Source of the DNA: Chloroflexota bacterium
Lineage (GTDB): Bacteria > Chloroflexota > Anaerolineae > UBA4142
NCBI GenBank assembly: GCA_016215025.1
Contig: JACRMI010000032.1
Location: forward strand, 1-64,000
DNA length: 64,000 bases
Direction: 5' to 3'
The position numbers were made by a program, and so were the translations under genes. How positions within the stretch are numbered: the first letter of the stretch is position 1; every line of letters starts with the position of its first letter. This document shows, in pieces, positions 7,419-16,854 of the stretch. Under the pieces are notes generated by a model that was not told the DNA's origin, did not search any database, and saw only the letters and a list, made by a program, of their open reading frames with translations.

Positions 7419-9571
7419 ACAATCCTGGCTTCGTCGCGCAACTCTTTTGCTTGCGTTAATGCCTCTTGCGCTTGGCGCGTAATTCTTTCCGCATCCACTT
7501 TTTTCTCTTCTGCCTGCCGCAGCGCTTCTTCCGCAACTCGACGATGTTCTTCCGCTTGCACACGGCTCGCCTCTGCGACCTTGACCCCCATCTCGGCATC
7601 GGCTAACGCTTCTTCGCCTCGTTGATAATACTCCTTGGCTTGGCGTTGAGCTTGCTCGGCAGCTTGGCGGGCTTGCTCGGCTTGCTTAAAATCTTTTTCC
7701 GCTTGCTGTTTTGCCTTTTGCATCTGGCGACGCTCTTTTTCGATTTGGCGCAACATCGGCTCAGCCGCCGCAAGCGTTTCTCTGGCGCGTTGATGGTCCG
7801 CTTCGGCTTGTAGTCGATTTTCGTTCGCTTGATGCGCCGCTTGTTCAGCAGCCAGTCGTTCTTGTTCGATTTGACGTTGCGCTTGCTCAACCGATTGCCG
7901 CATCGTTGTGATTGATTCTTTTTCTTCTTTCGCTTGGCTCAACGTCTGTTCAGCTTTGGCTAACGCTTCCTCCCAACGCGCGCGTTCTTCTTCGATTTGC
8001 AACAACGTCGCCCGAGTACTATCCGCTTCCGCTTTTGCATCCCGATAGTCTGCTTCTGCCTTCTGGCTTTTCTCGTTTGCCTCGCGCAAAAATTTTTCCG
8101 CGGCGACGCGATCCTGTTGCGCTTGAAGCTGCGCTTGTTCGGCTGCTTGTCGAGCAACGTGCGCCGCCTCTTGTGCCGCAGTCGCCTGACGCAATTTCAA
8201 TTCTGCGTCGCCGCGTGCTTGGTCGAGTTGTTTTTGCTCTTCTTCAATTTTAAGCAGCAATGCCTGCGCATTCGCCAAGGCTTCTTTTGCCCGTCGAGAA
8301 TCTTCTTCGGCTAGACGATTTTTTTCGCTTGCGGCGCGTTCCAAATCTTCCGCTTGGACACGCTGTTCATCGACTTGGCGCAAAGTTCTTTCGGCTTCGA
8401 GTCGAGCTTGCTCAGCTTGACATTGTGCTTGTTCGGCTTGGACATTCAAATCATTCGCAAGCTGCCGATCTTTTTCGGCTTGGGCTTGCGCTTGCTGCGC
8501 GACAATTTGAGCTTGCTCGGCAGCTTCTTGCGCCGACTCGCGCTCTTCGGTCGCCAAGTGCAATTTTATATCCGCATCGCTGCGCGCTTGATCGGCATGT
8601 CTTCTTTCTTCTTCGATTTGCAGCAACAAGGTTTGTGCATTCGCCCAGGCTTCTTTCGCACGCAAATGATCTTCTTCGGCTAATCGAACTTTATCGTTCG
8701 CCTCACGCTGCAATTTTTCGGCGGCAAGTCGATCCTGTTCCGCTTTGAATTTCAGATCGTTTGCAAACTGTCGCTCTTTTTCGGCTTGGGCTTGCGCTTG
8801 CTGCGCAGAGGCTTGAGTTTGCTCGGCTTGAGCTTGGGCCGCTGCAGTCCGTTGGCGTGCGTCGTCCACTTGTTTTTTGGTATGTTCAACGTCGCGCAGT
8901 ACTCGCTGGGCCTCTTGAAATTGCTCCCGCGCCAACAGCGATGAGTGCTCCACCGCCGCCTTGGATTCATCGAATTTTTTCTTTTCCTGGTCAAGCTGCT
9001 CACACGCGACGGTGATTCTTTTTTGCTCTTCCTTTAGCTTGCGTTGAGCAAGTTCGGCGGCGGCGCGTTCTTCATGCGCATTCTGCAACTCTAACTCGAC
9101 ATTTTGCATCGTCTCTTTGGCTGATTCAAGCGCTTCTTGCGCTTGCGCCCGTTCCGTTTCGACTTGGCGCAACAGTTGCTCGATCGATAGTTTCTCTTGG
9201 GCAATTTGACCACGCTGCTCATCGATCTGTTTTAGCGAGAGCATCGCTTGTTTTTGTTCGACCGCAAGTTGATCCATCTTCGCAGCAACCACTTCGTGCG
9301 CTTCGCGCGATTGGCGGAGAACTTGGTTGGACACCTCGCGCTCTTTGATCGCACGCACGCGCTCTTCCTCGATCAAAGCGCGTTCGTTAGTTGCCGATCT
9401 GAGAACCACTTCGGCTTGTTGACGTTCCGTTGCCGCGATGAGCCGCTCATGACGCGCAGCCCGCCACTTGGCGCGCGCGCGAAAATAAGCGAACAACCCA
9501 GCAAAAACAAAAAGCGACGATAGCCCAATTGAAATGGCTATGATAATTCCAAATGCCCTATCGAGTTGCAT
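7382..9571 (-). CDS. Membrane-anchored long coiled-coil protein
   Basis: 729 residues. One N-terminal transmembrane helix (about residues 8-32, IIIAISIGLSSLFVFAGLFAYF) is followed by ~690 residues of uninterrupted heptad-rich sequence dominated by Ala, Glu, Gln, Arg and Lys. Longer internal repeats recur, with blocks around AEKDRQLAND, RLAEED and LLLQIEEER, so the rod grew by duplication. There is no enzymatic motif. A rod of this kind could be a cytoplasmic scaffold or spacer tethered to the membrane, comparable in form to TolA-like or myosin-tail-like proteins. The final ~10 residues come from an intergenic repeat. No family name can be assigned. Confidence 0.8.
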   Translation of the reverse strand: MQLDRAFGIIIAISIGLSSLFVFAGLFAYFRARAKWRAARHERLIAATERQQAEVVLRSATNERALIEEERVRAIKEREVSNQVLRQSREAHEVVAAKMDQLAVEQKQAMLSLKQIDEQRGQIAQEKLSIEQLLRQVETERAQAQEALESAKETMQNVELELQNAHEERAAAELAQRKLKEEQKRITVACEQLDQEKKKFDESKAAVEHSSLLAREQFQEAQRVLRDVEHTKKQVDDARQRTAAAQAQAEQTQASAQQAQAQAEKERQFANDLKFKAEQDRLAAEKLQREANDKVRLAEEDHLRAKEAWANAQTLLLQIEEERRHADQARSDADIKLHLATEERESAQEAAEQAQIVAQQAQAQAEKDRQLANDLNVQAEQAQCQAEQARLEAERTLRQVDEQRVQAEDLERAASEKNRLAEEDSRRAKEALANAQALLLKIEEEQKQLDQARGDAELKLRQATAAQEAAHVARQAAEQAQLQAQQDRVAAEKFLREANEKSQKAEADYRDAKAEADSTRATLLQIEEERARWEEALAKAEQTLSQAKEEKESITTMRQSVEQAQRQIEQERLAAEQAAHQANENRLQAEADHQRARETLAAAEPMLRQIEKERRQMQKAKQQAEKDFKQAEQARQAAEQAQRQAKEYYQRGEEALADAEMGVKVAEASRVQAEEHRRVAEEALRQAEEKKVDAERITRQAQEALTQAKELRDEARIVKSQIPNSKAQI

Positions 9572-9595
9572 TATCCGAAACTCTCTACGCCCAAA

Positions 9596-11668
9596 TTAAT
9601 TTCTCACTCTTCTCTTTCTAGCTTTGATCTGACTCATATAATCTGCATCTTCTCGCTCGCGCATCTTTTCCCATTCCGGGCGACCATCTTGCAAGTCGAG
9701 CATCTGCCGAATTTCCATGATCTGGTCGCGCAAGAGCGCCGCTTTTTCAAATTCCCATTTCTGCGCCGCTTCCTTCATCTGCTTTTCTAATTCGTTGAGC
9801 AGTTTGTCGCCTTCCGATTTTTGAATCGTGCCCAATCCACCCGTCTTGTATTCCGATTTGGCTTCGGCGGCGACGCGCACGCGATTGGTCAAGTCGCGCA
9901 CCTCTTTGACGATGCCTTGTGGCACGATGTTACGCTCTTCGTTATACGCCTGTTGAATCTTGCGGCGGCGATTCGTTTCATCGATGGCACGCTTCATCGA
10001 GTCGGTCATGTTGTCGGCATACATGATGACTTGGCCGTTGACATGCCGCGCTGCGCGTCCAATTGTTTGAATGAGTGACGTTTCGCTGCGGAGGAAACCC
10101 TCTTTATCGGCGTCGAGAATCGCGACGAGTGACACTTCGGGCAAGTCGAGACCTTCGCGCAGCAGGTTGATGCCAACGACGACATCGTACACGCCCAAAC
10201 GCAAGTCGCGCAGAATCTCGATGCGCTCCATCGTTTGCACTTCGGAATGCAAATAATGCACTTTGATGCCAATGTCGTGCAAATAATCGGAAAGGTCTTC
10301 TGCCATGCGCTTGGTCAGCGTCGTCACGAGCGTGCGTTCTTTTCGCTCCGTCCGCTTTTTGATTTCGGCGATCAAGTCGTCGATCTGACCCTTGATCGGT
10401 CGCACGCTCACTTCGGGATCGATCAACCCGGTCGGACGAATGATTTGCTCGGCGACCTGGGTGCTGATCTTGAGTTCGTACGGCGCAGGAGTAGCGCTGA
10501 GAAAAACGACTTGATGAACCTTTGCCTCGAATTCGTCGTACTTGAGCGGTCGATTGTCGAGCGCGCTGGGCAAGCGGAAACCGTACTGGACAAGCGTTTC
10601 CTTGCGCGCGCGGTCGCCGTTATACATGCCGTGAACTTGCGGCACCGTCATGTGCGACTCGTCGATAAACATCAAGAAATCGTCGGGGAAATAATCGATG
10701 AGGGTCCACGGCGGCGAACCTGGGGCGCGTTGCGCGAGCGGTCGCGAATAATTTTCGATGCCGCTGCAATAACCGATTTCGCGCAGCATCTCCAAATCGT
10801 ACTTGGTGCGCTGTTCGATCCGCTGCGCTTCCAAGAATTTTTCTTGCGTTTTGAAGTTAGTAACCTGGGCTTGCATTTCTTTTTCGATGTCTTGGATTGC
10901 GACGGCGAGTTTATCCTCAGGCGTGATGAAATGCTTCGCAGGGAAAATGTCGATAGCATCGTGCTCGATGAGGACTTCGCCTGTCACCGTATCGATCTCG
11001 ACGATGCGATCAACATCGTCGCCGAAGAATTCGATGCGGTACGCATTCGTGCCGTACGCGGGCGCAACTTCGAGTGTGTCGCCGCGCACGCGAAACTTGC
11101 TGCGCGCCAAGTCCAAATCGTTGCGTTCGTAGTGAATCTCGATGAGGTGGCGCAGCACACGGTCGCGATTGCGCGCTTCGCCGCGCTTGAGCGAAAGCGT
11201 CACGCGCGCATAATCGTCAGGCGAGCCGAGACCGTAGATGCACGACACCGATGCGACGATCACCACATCGTTGCGCGATTTGAGCGCGCTCGTCGCCGCA
11301 AGCCGCAGCCGATCAATCTCTTCGTTGATGTTGGAATCTTTTTCGATGTAGAGGTCTTGCTTGGGCACATACGCTTCGGGCTGGTAGTAATCATAGTACG
11401 AGACGAAATACTCGACCGAATTTTGCGGAAAGAATTCGCGGAATTCGGAATAGAGTTGCGCGGCGAGCGTCTTGTTGTGCGCGAGGACGAGCGTCGGCTT
11501 TTGAATCTTTTCGATGATGGCAGCCATGACGAACGTCTTGCCCGTGCCGGTCGCGCCGAGCAAGGTCTGGTACTTGTCGCCGCGCTTGATTCCTTCTACA
11601 AGTTTTTCAATCGCCGTGGGCTGGTCGCCCATCGGCTGAAAGGGTGAAACGAGTTTGAATTCTGGCAT
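9596..11668 (-). CDS. uvrB: Excinuclease ABC subunit B
   Basis: 690 residues from ATG 11668 ([20 protein letters not shown]) with AAGG five bases upstream; the in-frame extension to 11803 is not conserved sequence. UvrB is the DNA-damage-verifying helicase of nucleotide excision repair and receives lesions from UvrA. It shows Walker [11 protein letters not shown], the beta-hairpin region starting [12 protein letters not shown], the FIDESH box, helicase motifs [11 protein letters not shown] and IGRAARH, and the C-terminal UVR coiled coil ([22 protein letters not shown]) that contacts UvrC. Full length for the family. uvrA proper is not in the window; the UvrA-type gene at 38888 is the short paralogue. 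Confidence 0.97.
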   Translation of the reverse strand: MPEFKLVSPFQPMGDQPTAIEKLVEGIKRGDKYQTLLGATGTGKTFVMAAIIEKIQKPTLVLAHNKTLAAQLYSEFREFFPQNSVEYFVSYYDYYQPEAYVPKQDLYIEKDSNINEEIDRLRLAATSALKSRNDVVIVASVSCIYGLGSPDDYARVTLSLKRGEARNRDRVLRHLIEIHYERNDLDLARSKFRVRGDTLEVAPAYGTNAYRIEFFGDDVDRIVEIDTVTGEVLIEHDAIDIFPAKHFITPEDKLAVAIQDIEKEMQAQVTNFKTQEKFLEAQRIEQRTKYDLEMLREIGYCSGIENYSRPLAQRAPGSPPWTLIDYFPDDFLMFIDESHMTVPQVHGMYNGDRARKETLVQYGFRLPSALDNRPLKYDEFEAKVHQVVFLSATPAPYELKISTQVAEQIIRPTGLIDPEVSVRPIKGQIDDLIAEIKKRTERKERTLVTTLTKRMAEDLSDYLHDIGIKVHYLHSEVQTMERIEILRDLRLGVYDVVVGINLLREGLDLPEVSLVAILDADKEGFLRSETSLIQTIGRAARHVNGQVIMYADNMTDSMKRAIDETNRRRKIQQAYNEERNIVPQGIVKEVRDLTNRVRVAAEAKSEYKTGGLGTIQKSEGDKLLNELEKQMKEAAQKWEFEKAALLRDQIMEIRQMLDLQDGRPEWEKMREREDADYMSQIKARKRRVRN

Positions 11669-11681
11669 AAAAACCTTATCG

Positions 11682-11722
11682 AGTGACGAGTGACGGGTGA
11701 CGTGTTTACGCCACCCGTCTTG
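11682..11722. repeat. Inverted array of GTGACG-type units upstream of uvrB
   Basis: GAGTGAC, GAGTGAC and GGGTGACG occur in tandem at 8-bp spacing and are answered by CACCCGTC on the other side. This is the same build (short left units, complementary right units) as the arrays at 23482, 30315, 53993, 55795, 56414 and 57563. Confidence 0.5.
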
Positions 11723-11724
11723 AT

Positions 11725-12354
11725 TTATCCTTCCCGAATCTCGCGGAGAACATCCTCTGCCATTGGCAATGGTTCTTGCCAGAGCCAATCCACACGCAGC
11801 CAAAAGCCATCGACAACGTGGGACCGATAAATCCCTGACGGGTCAGGGTTGATGTTTTGATAAACGTTAGTTGAGTCGAGCACGAAAAATTCAGCGCGAT
11901 GGCGTGAGGGGTCGATCATCCAATATTCCGAGACTCCCGCCTGTTCATATTCTACAAACTTGTCGCCCCGATCGCGCACGATGCTTTCGGGTGAAATAAT
12001 CTCAACGACCAAGTCTGCTGCCCCATCAAGATACGTGTTATGAAAACGCTCATTGTGTTCCTGACGCACGAACAATATATCGGGTTCACGTCCACGCGAA
12101 ATGCTGGGCAACCGCATTAGAAATGGCGCATTTAAGACCAACCCCAGTTTTTTGCCCTGAGCATAGAAAAGTAACAAGCTTGTCAGAAACACCACAAGGT
12201 TCTGATATTGAAAATTCGCTGGTGTAACCATTTGCACGTCTCCATCGACCCACTCTGCCCATGTGTCTTCATCGCACCAATCGAGAAACTCCTCGAAGGT
12301 CATTTTGCTTTGAGGCGGAACACGCGGCGGAGAGTCCGCAGTCTTGACAGCCAT
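11725..12354 (-). CDS. Uma2 family (DUF820) putative PD-(D/E)XK nuclease
   Basis: 209 residues from ATG 12354, with GAAGG upstream. The Uma2 fold is recognisable: an N-terminal [23 protein letters not shown] segment, the acidic strand [18 protein letters not shown] and a Lys/Tyr element [19 protein letters not shown] that completes a PD-(D/E)XK-like site. These proteins are very numerous in cyanobacteria and Chloroflexota. Their substrate is unknown, though they are annotated as endonucleases. It sits upstream of uvrB with ~55 bp between them, so it may be co-transcribed. No cognate methylase is nearby, so a restriction role is not supported. Confidence 0.85.
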   Translation of the reverse strand: MAVKTADSPPRVPPQSKMTFEEFLDWCDEDTWAEWVDGDVQMVTPANFQYQNLVVFLTSLLLFYAQGKKLGLVLNAPFLMRLPSISRGREPDILFVRQEHNERFHNTYLDGAADLVVEIISPESIVRDRGDKFVEYEQAGVSEYWMIDPSRHRAEFFVLDSTNVYQNINPDPSGIYRSHVVDGFWLRVDWLWQEPLPMAEDVLREIREG

Positions 12355-12414
12355 ACTCACCTTCTTTCAATCCTGTCTCGCAATTATAGCACGGAGCGAA
12401 ACCGTCAACAAACA

Positions 12415-14070
12415 TTACGGGAACGAGATGACGCTAATCGTTCCATCGGCATAGTTGGCCACCCACGCATTGTGATTATTCGGCGACACAGCGATATAAA
12501 CAGGTTGATCGCCCACGTTCAAATCGAACAAAAGCCGATTCGTCGCCGTATTGATCACGTATGCAAAATTCGTGGTCGCGCTCAACGCGATGAGGCGACT
12601 CCCATCTGGTGTCATCGCCATCATTCTGACACCACTCTTTACTTCAATGATTTGAAGTACTTTGGTCGATTTGACATCGACCACCGCAATCTGCGACGTG
12701 TCGGCGAAACCCACATACAAACGCGACCCATCGGCGCTGAGATTTACGGCGTTTGGATCACCCTTGATCGGAATCTTAACAGTGGGATCAAACACCCCGG
12801 CGGCAGCATTGACACTGAGACGCTCAGGACGCGTATCGTAAACGTTGATTTGGCTATCAGCTTGGGCTGGCACAAACAAAAGGGTGCTTTGGGCGTTGAG
12901 ATCGGTTTGCCCCGGCTGCTTGCCATCTTGCGCCCGAATAATCGGTTCGAGTTTGTCGGTTTCCAGAATCAAGACAATTGACGATGACGCCGAGTAATCG
13001 GTGAGATAAAGTAGTCTGCCGTCGGGCGCAAGCGTCATGCGCGGTATCCCGAGAAATTGCAGGCTCGTCTTGGCAACAATGTCGAATTTATTCGTCTCAA
13101 GCGCAAACGCCGAGCCGTGCTGGGAAATCCGTGCGACCGTTCCGATAATCAACGGCAACGTTGCCACATAGAGTCGTTCACCCTTCGGACTGAGCGCCAT
13201 CGCCACGGCTGGCTCCGGCAAATCAGCTTTGCGCAAAAGCTTCTGCGATTCGCTATCGAAAACGTAGAGTGAGCTATCGGAAGCGCTGACGAAAACTTGC
13301 TTGCCGTCAGGATGAAACGCAATCGCCACAGGCGTTCCATCGATCTTGAACGATTTGACCGACGGCGGAATCGTCACTGAACGCGTCGGCGTCCAAGTCG
13401 GCGTGCGCGTCAACGTTCGCGTCGCCGTTGATGTTGGCGTCGATGTTGCTGTGGATGTTGTTGTCGGAGTCGATGATGTCGTCGCGGTTGGGCTAGGTGT
13501 AATCGTCGGCGTTGCGCTGGGCGTTGGCGTAAGTGTGTGCGTCGCTTTGGCGACGGTCGTCGCAATGAGAGGCGTGATCGTCGGCGCTGCGGGGTTGATG
13601 ACGTTCGGCAAAATGACTAGGACGCCAATCGCGACGACAACAAGCACAACGGCGGCAGTACCGAGAAACGCGATGATCCCCCAAAGCCAATTGGGCGTCC
13701 CAGGACTGAGTATCGTTGGCGGTGCGGGTGGTTTGTTGGGCGGCTCACCCGGCGTGTCGGTCGGCGGAATGGGTGGCGTGAGAAATCCAATCTCTTCGAG
13801 GATGCGTTTGCCAAGAACCGTGACTGCCAATCGTTCGCCATGTTGCCGCATCAGCGCGCCGCGCAGCAGCGGATCGAGCCGCGTCTGCAACGACGCCATC
13901 GAGATTCCCAGGTCGCCCGCCAGCTCATCGATTTGCACACCGTTCATCGTATTCGTAAAGGCCAAAATGAACAGCGCTGTTTGATCGGTCAACACATCAA
14001 TTTCAGCGCGATGCGCGCGATAGAGTTCAAGCAAGTTGTAGTCGGAAGGTTGCAACACTCTAGCGCTCAT
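12415..14070 (-). CDS. wHTH - transmembrane - beta-propeller protein
   Basis: 551 residues from ATG 14070, which overlaps the preceding gene's TGA (ATGA). Four parts: an N-terminal winged-helix-like region (about 1-90, ELAGDLGISMASLQTRLDPLLR), a Pro-rich stretch, one transmembrane helix (about 130-155, LGTAAVVLVVVAIGVLVIL), a ~70-residue Thr/Pro/Ser linker, and a C-terminal propeller of YVTN/WD-type blades (repeated VAIAFHPDGKQVFV, VNLSADGSRLYVG and MAMTPDGSRLIAL). The topology places the HTH inside the cell and the propeller outside. It may sense an envelope ligand and act with the Rossmann-like protein encoded just upstream. No enzymatic residues were recognised. Confidence 0.75.
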   Translation of the reverse strand: MSARVLQPSDYNLLELYRAHRAEIDVLTDQTALFILAFTNTMNGVQIDELAGDLGISMASLQTRLDPLLRGALMRQHGERLAVTVLGKRILEEIGFLTPPIPPTDTPGEPPNKPPAPPTILSPGTPNWLWGIIAFLGTAAVVLVVVAIGVLVILPNVINPAAPTITPLIATTVAKATHTLTPTPSATPTITPSPTATTSSTPTTTSTATSTPTSTATRTLTRTPTWTPTRSVTIPPSVKSFKIDGTPVAIAFHPDGKQVFVSASDSSLYVFDSESQKLLRKADLPEPAVAMALSPKGERLYVATLPLIIGTVARISQHGSAFALETNKFDIVAKTSLQFLGIPRMTLAPDGRLLYLTDYSASSSIVLILETDKLEPIIRAQDGKQPGQTDLNAQSTLLFVPAQADSQINVYDTRPERLSVNAAAGVFDPTVKIPIKGDPNAVNLSADGSRLYVGFADTSQIAVVDVKSTKVLQIIEVKSGVRMMAMTPDGSRLIALSATTNFAYVINTATNRLLFDLNVGDQPVYIAVSPNNHNAWVANYADGTISVISFP

Positions 14071-14678
14071 GCAGCAATCTCCGGCTTGTCGGGAATCAAG
14101 CCCCAGCTTCGCGCATTTTCGGTGGCGCGATACTTGACCATTTGCAAGACGTTCACCTTCTCCAAGACTTTGGTGAGAAGATGACACTGGGTTATGTCGT
14201 CGGGATATTTGTACGTCTCGACGTTGTTATAAAGTGTTTTGAGTTCCGCCAACGCGCCGCGGTACGAATACCCGTCGGTGGCACGCTCATCGATAAAGAT
14301 GAGCATTTTGAAATTGATGACGCGATGCTCGGCAAAGTCGTGTACTTCGGCGACCGATCCATACGATGCTTGCATCACGACGATAAAATCGGCGGCCTGG
14401 GCTTGGAGAAATTCGATTCCTTTTTGCGACAGCGATTCCGGTGAAGAGCTTTCGAGTTCTTCGCTAAATAAAGCCGCGTGACCCCGGCGACGTAATTCAT
14501 CCCGAATTTGCAAACGCTTTTGATAGAGATCGCCTGCGCTCGCACCGGGGCCCCAAACTAGGATGGCAAGTGGTGTTTGCTTGACGGCTTCTTGAAGTTG
14601 CTGATATTTGGGTTTAAAAACCGTATTAAAGTATTCTTTCGCACGTGGGCTAAGAGGGACTGGTTGAAGACTTGCCAT
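14067..14678 (-). CDS. Rossmann-like protein of unknown family (TIR/SLOG-like appearance)
   Basis: 203 residues with no signal or transmembrane segment. The first strand and loop (LAILVWGPGASAGDLYQKR) is followed by a helix, then SEELESSSPE, then a second strand with DFIVVMQASYGSVAEVHDFAE. The GS-xx-E arrangement resembles TIR, SLOG and deoxyribosyltransferase-like nucleotide-binding folds. The C-terminal part (LIFIDERATDGYSYRG...LYNNVETYKYPDDITQCHLLTKVLEKV) looks like a conserved family signature, but I cannot name it. The gene overlaps the wHTH-TM-propeller gene by 4 bp, so the two form one translational unit. A nucleotide-sensing or NAD-handling effector is possible but unproven. Confidence 0.55.
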   Translation of the reverse strand: MASLQPVPLSPRAKEYFNTVFKPKYQQLQEAVKQTPLAILVWGPGASAGDLYQKRLQIRDELRRRGHAALFSEELESSSPESLSQKGIEFLQAQAADFIVVMQASYGSVAEVHDFAEHRVINFKMLIFIDERATDGYSYRGALAELKTLYNNVETYKYPDDITQCHLLTKVLEKVNVLQMVKYRATENARSWGLIPDKPEIAA

Positions 14679-14763
14679 GATGCCTCCGGATCAACGGAAT
14701 CACGCTCCAGGATGATTATAGGACAAATGAGCGGATTACGCAATCATTCGGCAATAAATATTT

Positions 14764-14792
14764 TTGACTTTTTCTGTTCAGTCGGTTATATT
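14764..14792 (+). promoter_or_regulatory. Promoter of the 14801 gene (near-leaderless)
   Basis: TTGACT (14764-14769), 17-bp spacer, TATATT (14787-14792). The ATG is at 14801, so transcription should begin within a base or two of the start codon, and no Shine-Dalgarno sequence precedes it. Confidence 0.75.
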
Positions 14793-14800
14793 GCTCGTCG

Positions 14801-15811
14801 ATGCAAAAAATAATCAAACGAATTATTCCAGCCATTCTGCTAGTCGCTTTAGTTTTGCCTCTCGTTTTCGCTGCGCCCGTGGTGCGAGCCTTTCCGGACA
14901 ATTGCGGCACGAATCCTTCAAACATGTTTCGCAACGGTTCGATGGCACCGGGACATGATACCTCCTTCGGAATTGTTTCTCAAGAATGGCAACCTTTCGC
15001 CATTAAAGGTTCACCCCGCTTTGAATGGGTCGATAACGAAAAATGGGACGCAAACGGCGCGCAATACTTCTGGTCGGATTCGGTCCCTTTCGATGCCGGA
15101 ATTTATCAAACGGTCGGCGGGTTGCAGCCGAACAACTATTATCGCTTCCGCATTGGCTATTCGCACGCGCGGCTCGATCCCGGCAACGCAAAAAATGAAA
15201 TCCATCCGTCGATGGGACGCCAAGTGGGTGTCGATCCGTTTGGCGGGACCGATGCGCAATCGCCTAACGTGCTGTGGGGCCCATCGATCTTTAACAGCGC
15301 TGCGGGAATGAATCCGCCGGAATTGACCATGACCTTTGCAGCGCGTGCCGATAAAGCCACCATGTACTTTCGTGGAATTTTTAACGGCGCGCAAGGGCGC
15401 GCCAAAGTCTGGTTCGATGTGGCGTGTATGGAAGCCGCCACCGACATGCCCACTGCAACCGCGCCCGCTCCGACTGCAACCTCGACTCTTACACCGACGG
15501 CACCTCGTCCTACCGCGCCGCGCGCAGCGGCAGCCGCCAAAGTTCCCGCAACACCAACACCAACCAAAACGCCAACTCGCATCGTCTCCGAAATTCGCGC
15601 AGCAGACACTGCGACACCCACCCCTATCATGCTCATCAGCGCCCTGAGTGCAACGGCGACGCCGCGCTACGCTCGAACCGATGAACCCGAATCTGCGCCA
15701 GCGACGTTTGATATGGGGATGGGACTGGTTGCCGGTGCCGGCATCATGCTCACCCTGGGTGGACTCGTCTTCTTTGGCATCGGCTTTGTGTGGTGGCAAC
15801 GTGTCCATTAA
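14801..15811 (+). CDS. Secreted protein anchored by a C-terminal transmembrane helix
   Basis: 336 residues. A signal peptide (about 1-30, ending PVVRA-FPDN) is followed by a ~200-residue extracellular domain rich in aromatic residues and Gly (SPRFEWVDNEKWD, VGGLQPNNYYRFRIGYSHA, MYFRGIFNGAQGRAKVWFDV), which resembles a jelly-roll carbohydrate-binding module. A ~90-residue Thr/Pro/Ala linker and a C-terminal membrane helix (about 310-330, GAGIMLTLGGLVFFGIGFVWW) with a short basic end complete it. The likely role is binding at the cell surface. No sorting motif such as LPxTG is seen. The family was not recognised. Confidence 0.75.
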   Translation: MQKIIKRIIPAILLVALVLPLVFAAPVVRAFPDNCGTNPSNMFRNGSMAPGHDTSFGIVSQEWQPFAIKGSPRFEWVDNEKWDANGAQYFWSDSVPFDAGIYQTVGGLQPNNYYRFRIGYSHARLDPGNAKNEIHPSMGRQVGVDPFGGTDAQSPNVLWGPSIFNSAAGMNPPELTMTFAARADKATMYFRGIFNGAQGRAKVWFDVACMEAATDMPTATAPAPTATSTLTPTAPRPTAPRAAAAAKVPATPTPTKTPTRIVSEIRAADTATPTPIMLISALSATATPRYARTDEPESAPATFDMGMGLVAGAGIMLTLGGLVFFGIGFVWWQRVH

Positions 15812-15832
15812 CGACATCTTCATTGAGGCATC

Positions 15833-16759
15833 ATGAATTTTCTCATCACTGGTGGCGCGGGATTTCTTGGTACGACTTTGGCAAATCGGCTCGTCGAACA
15901 AGGACATCAAGTGCGCGCGCTGGACGATATGAGCGCAGGCGATCCCAAATGGCTTGATTCGCGCGTGCTGTTTACGCGCGGCGATGTGCGCGATGTTCCA
16001 AAACTATGGGGCTTGCTTCGTGGGACCGATTGCGTCTATCATCTCGCCGCACGCGTCAGTGTCGCCGAATCGGTCTTGTATCCAGTCGAATATAACACCG
16101 TCAACGTCGGCGGCACAGTTTCGTTGATGACCGCTGTCCGCGATGCGGGCGTCAAGCGCGTGATCCTCACGTCGAGCGGCGCGGCCTACGGCAAGCAAGA
16201 CCATCAGCCCGTCCGTGAAGACGCGTTGATGCGCCCCGATTCGCCGTACGCCGTCAGCAAATTATCCTCCGAATATTATCTGCACTCGATTGGCGCGCTT
16301 TGGAAAATCGAAACGGTCGCGCTGCGAGTTTTCAATGCGTACGGCCCGCATCAACCCCTTCCTCCTTCGCACGCGCCGGTCATTCCACGCTATTTAAAGC
16401 AAGTGATGGGTGGCGGATCGGTTGTGATTTTTGGCGGCGGCAAACAGACGCGCGATTTTGTTTACGTCGGCGATGTCGTGGATGCGCTCGCCGCGGCAGC
16501 CACCGCCGATCGCGTGAATCGCACGATCATCAACGTCGGCAGTGGGCAAGAGATCAGCATGTTGCATCTCGTCGACAAGATCGAACAAGCGACCGGTCGC
16601 GAAGCGCATCGATTGGTCAATATGGAGGAGAACGGCGGCGTGCCGCGCTTGGTCGCCGACATTCGGTTAGCCGGCGATCTGTTGAAATGGAAACCCCAGG
16701 TCTCACTCGACGAGGGTTTGCAGCGGATGCTAACAGAGGATGAACGATTTCGGAAATGA
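15833..16759 (+). CDS. NAD-dependent epimerase/dehydratase (extended SDR)
   Basis: 308 residues. It has the Rossmann glycine motif GGAGFLG at 7-13, the NAD contact HLAARVSV, the catalytic Ser-Tyr-Lys set (TSSGAAYG and YAVSK) and the substrate-pocket stretch RVFNAYGPHQ. It is closest in form to UDP-glucose 4-epimerase and related nucleotide-sugar epimerases, acting in the cytoplasm on precursors of cell-surface glycans. The exact sugar cannot be read from sequence. It follows the surface-protein gene by 21 bp and is closed by a hairpin terminator. Confidence 0.88.
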   Translation: MNFLITGGAGFLGTTLANRLVEQGHQVRALDDMSAGDPKWLDSRVLFTRGDVRDVPKLWGLLRGTDCVYHLAARVSVAESVLYPVEYNTVNVGGTVSLMTAVRDAGVKRVILTSSGAAYGKQDHQPVREDALMRPDSPYAVSKLSSEYYLHSIGALWKIETVALRVFNAYGPHQPLPPSHAPVIPRYLKQVMGGGSVVIFGGGKQTRDFVYVGDVVDALAAAATADRVNRTIINVGSGQEISMLHLVDKIEQATGREAHRLVNMEENGGVPRLVADIRLAGDLLKWKPQVSLDEGLQRMLTEDERFRK

Positions 16760-16761
16760 TG

Positions 16762-16801
16762 CGAAAGGACACGAAAAGCGCGAAGTTTTCGTGTCCTTTC
16801 G
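16762..16801 (+). terminator. Hairpin terminator after the epimerase gene
   Basis: A 16-bp perfect stem (16762-16777 with 16786-16801) with an 8-nt loop, followed by TGTTATTTC. It lies three bases after the epimerase stop. Confidence 0.7.
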
Positions 16802-16841
16802 TGTTATTTCGCGATCTTTCGCGAAATGTTCCACGCTGTGG

Positions 16842-16847
16842 TATAAT
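16842..16847 (+). promoter_or_regulatory. -10 box positioned for a leaderless transcript
   Basis: Perfect TATAAT seven bases before ATG 16855, with no ribosome-binding site between. The -35 region is poor (TTTCGC at best). The spacing predicts a start at or beside the A of ATG. Confidence 0.6.
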
Positions 16848-16854
16848 TTCCCCC

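Noticed and set aside
10235..11647. Plus-strand open frame of 470 codons
   Set aside because: It is antisense to uvrB, whose motifs and ribosome site are unambiguous. The frame stays open because of the codon composition of uvrB.
11725..12354. Uma2 gene as part of a restriction-modification system
   Set aside because: No methyltransferase or specificity gene is adjacent, and the family is usually solitary.
15011..15910. Minus-strand open frame of 299 codons
   Set aside because: It covers the Thr/Pro linker gene on the opposite strand, and its Arg/Gly/Cys-rich product is typical of a shadow frame.
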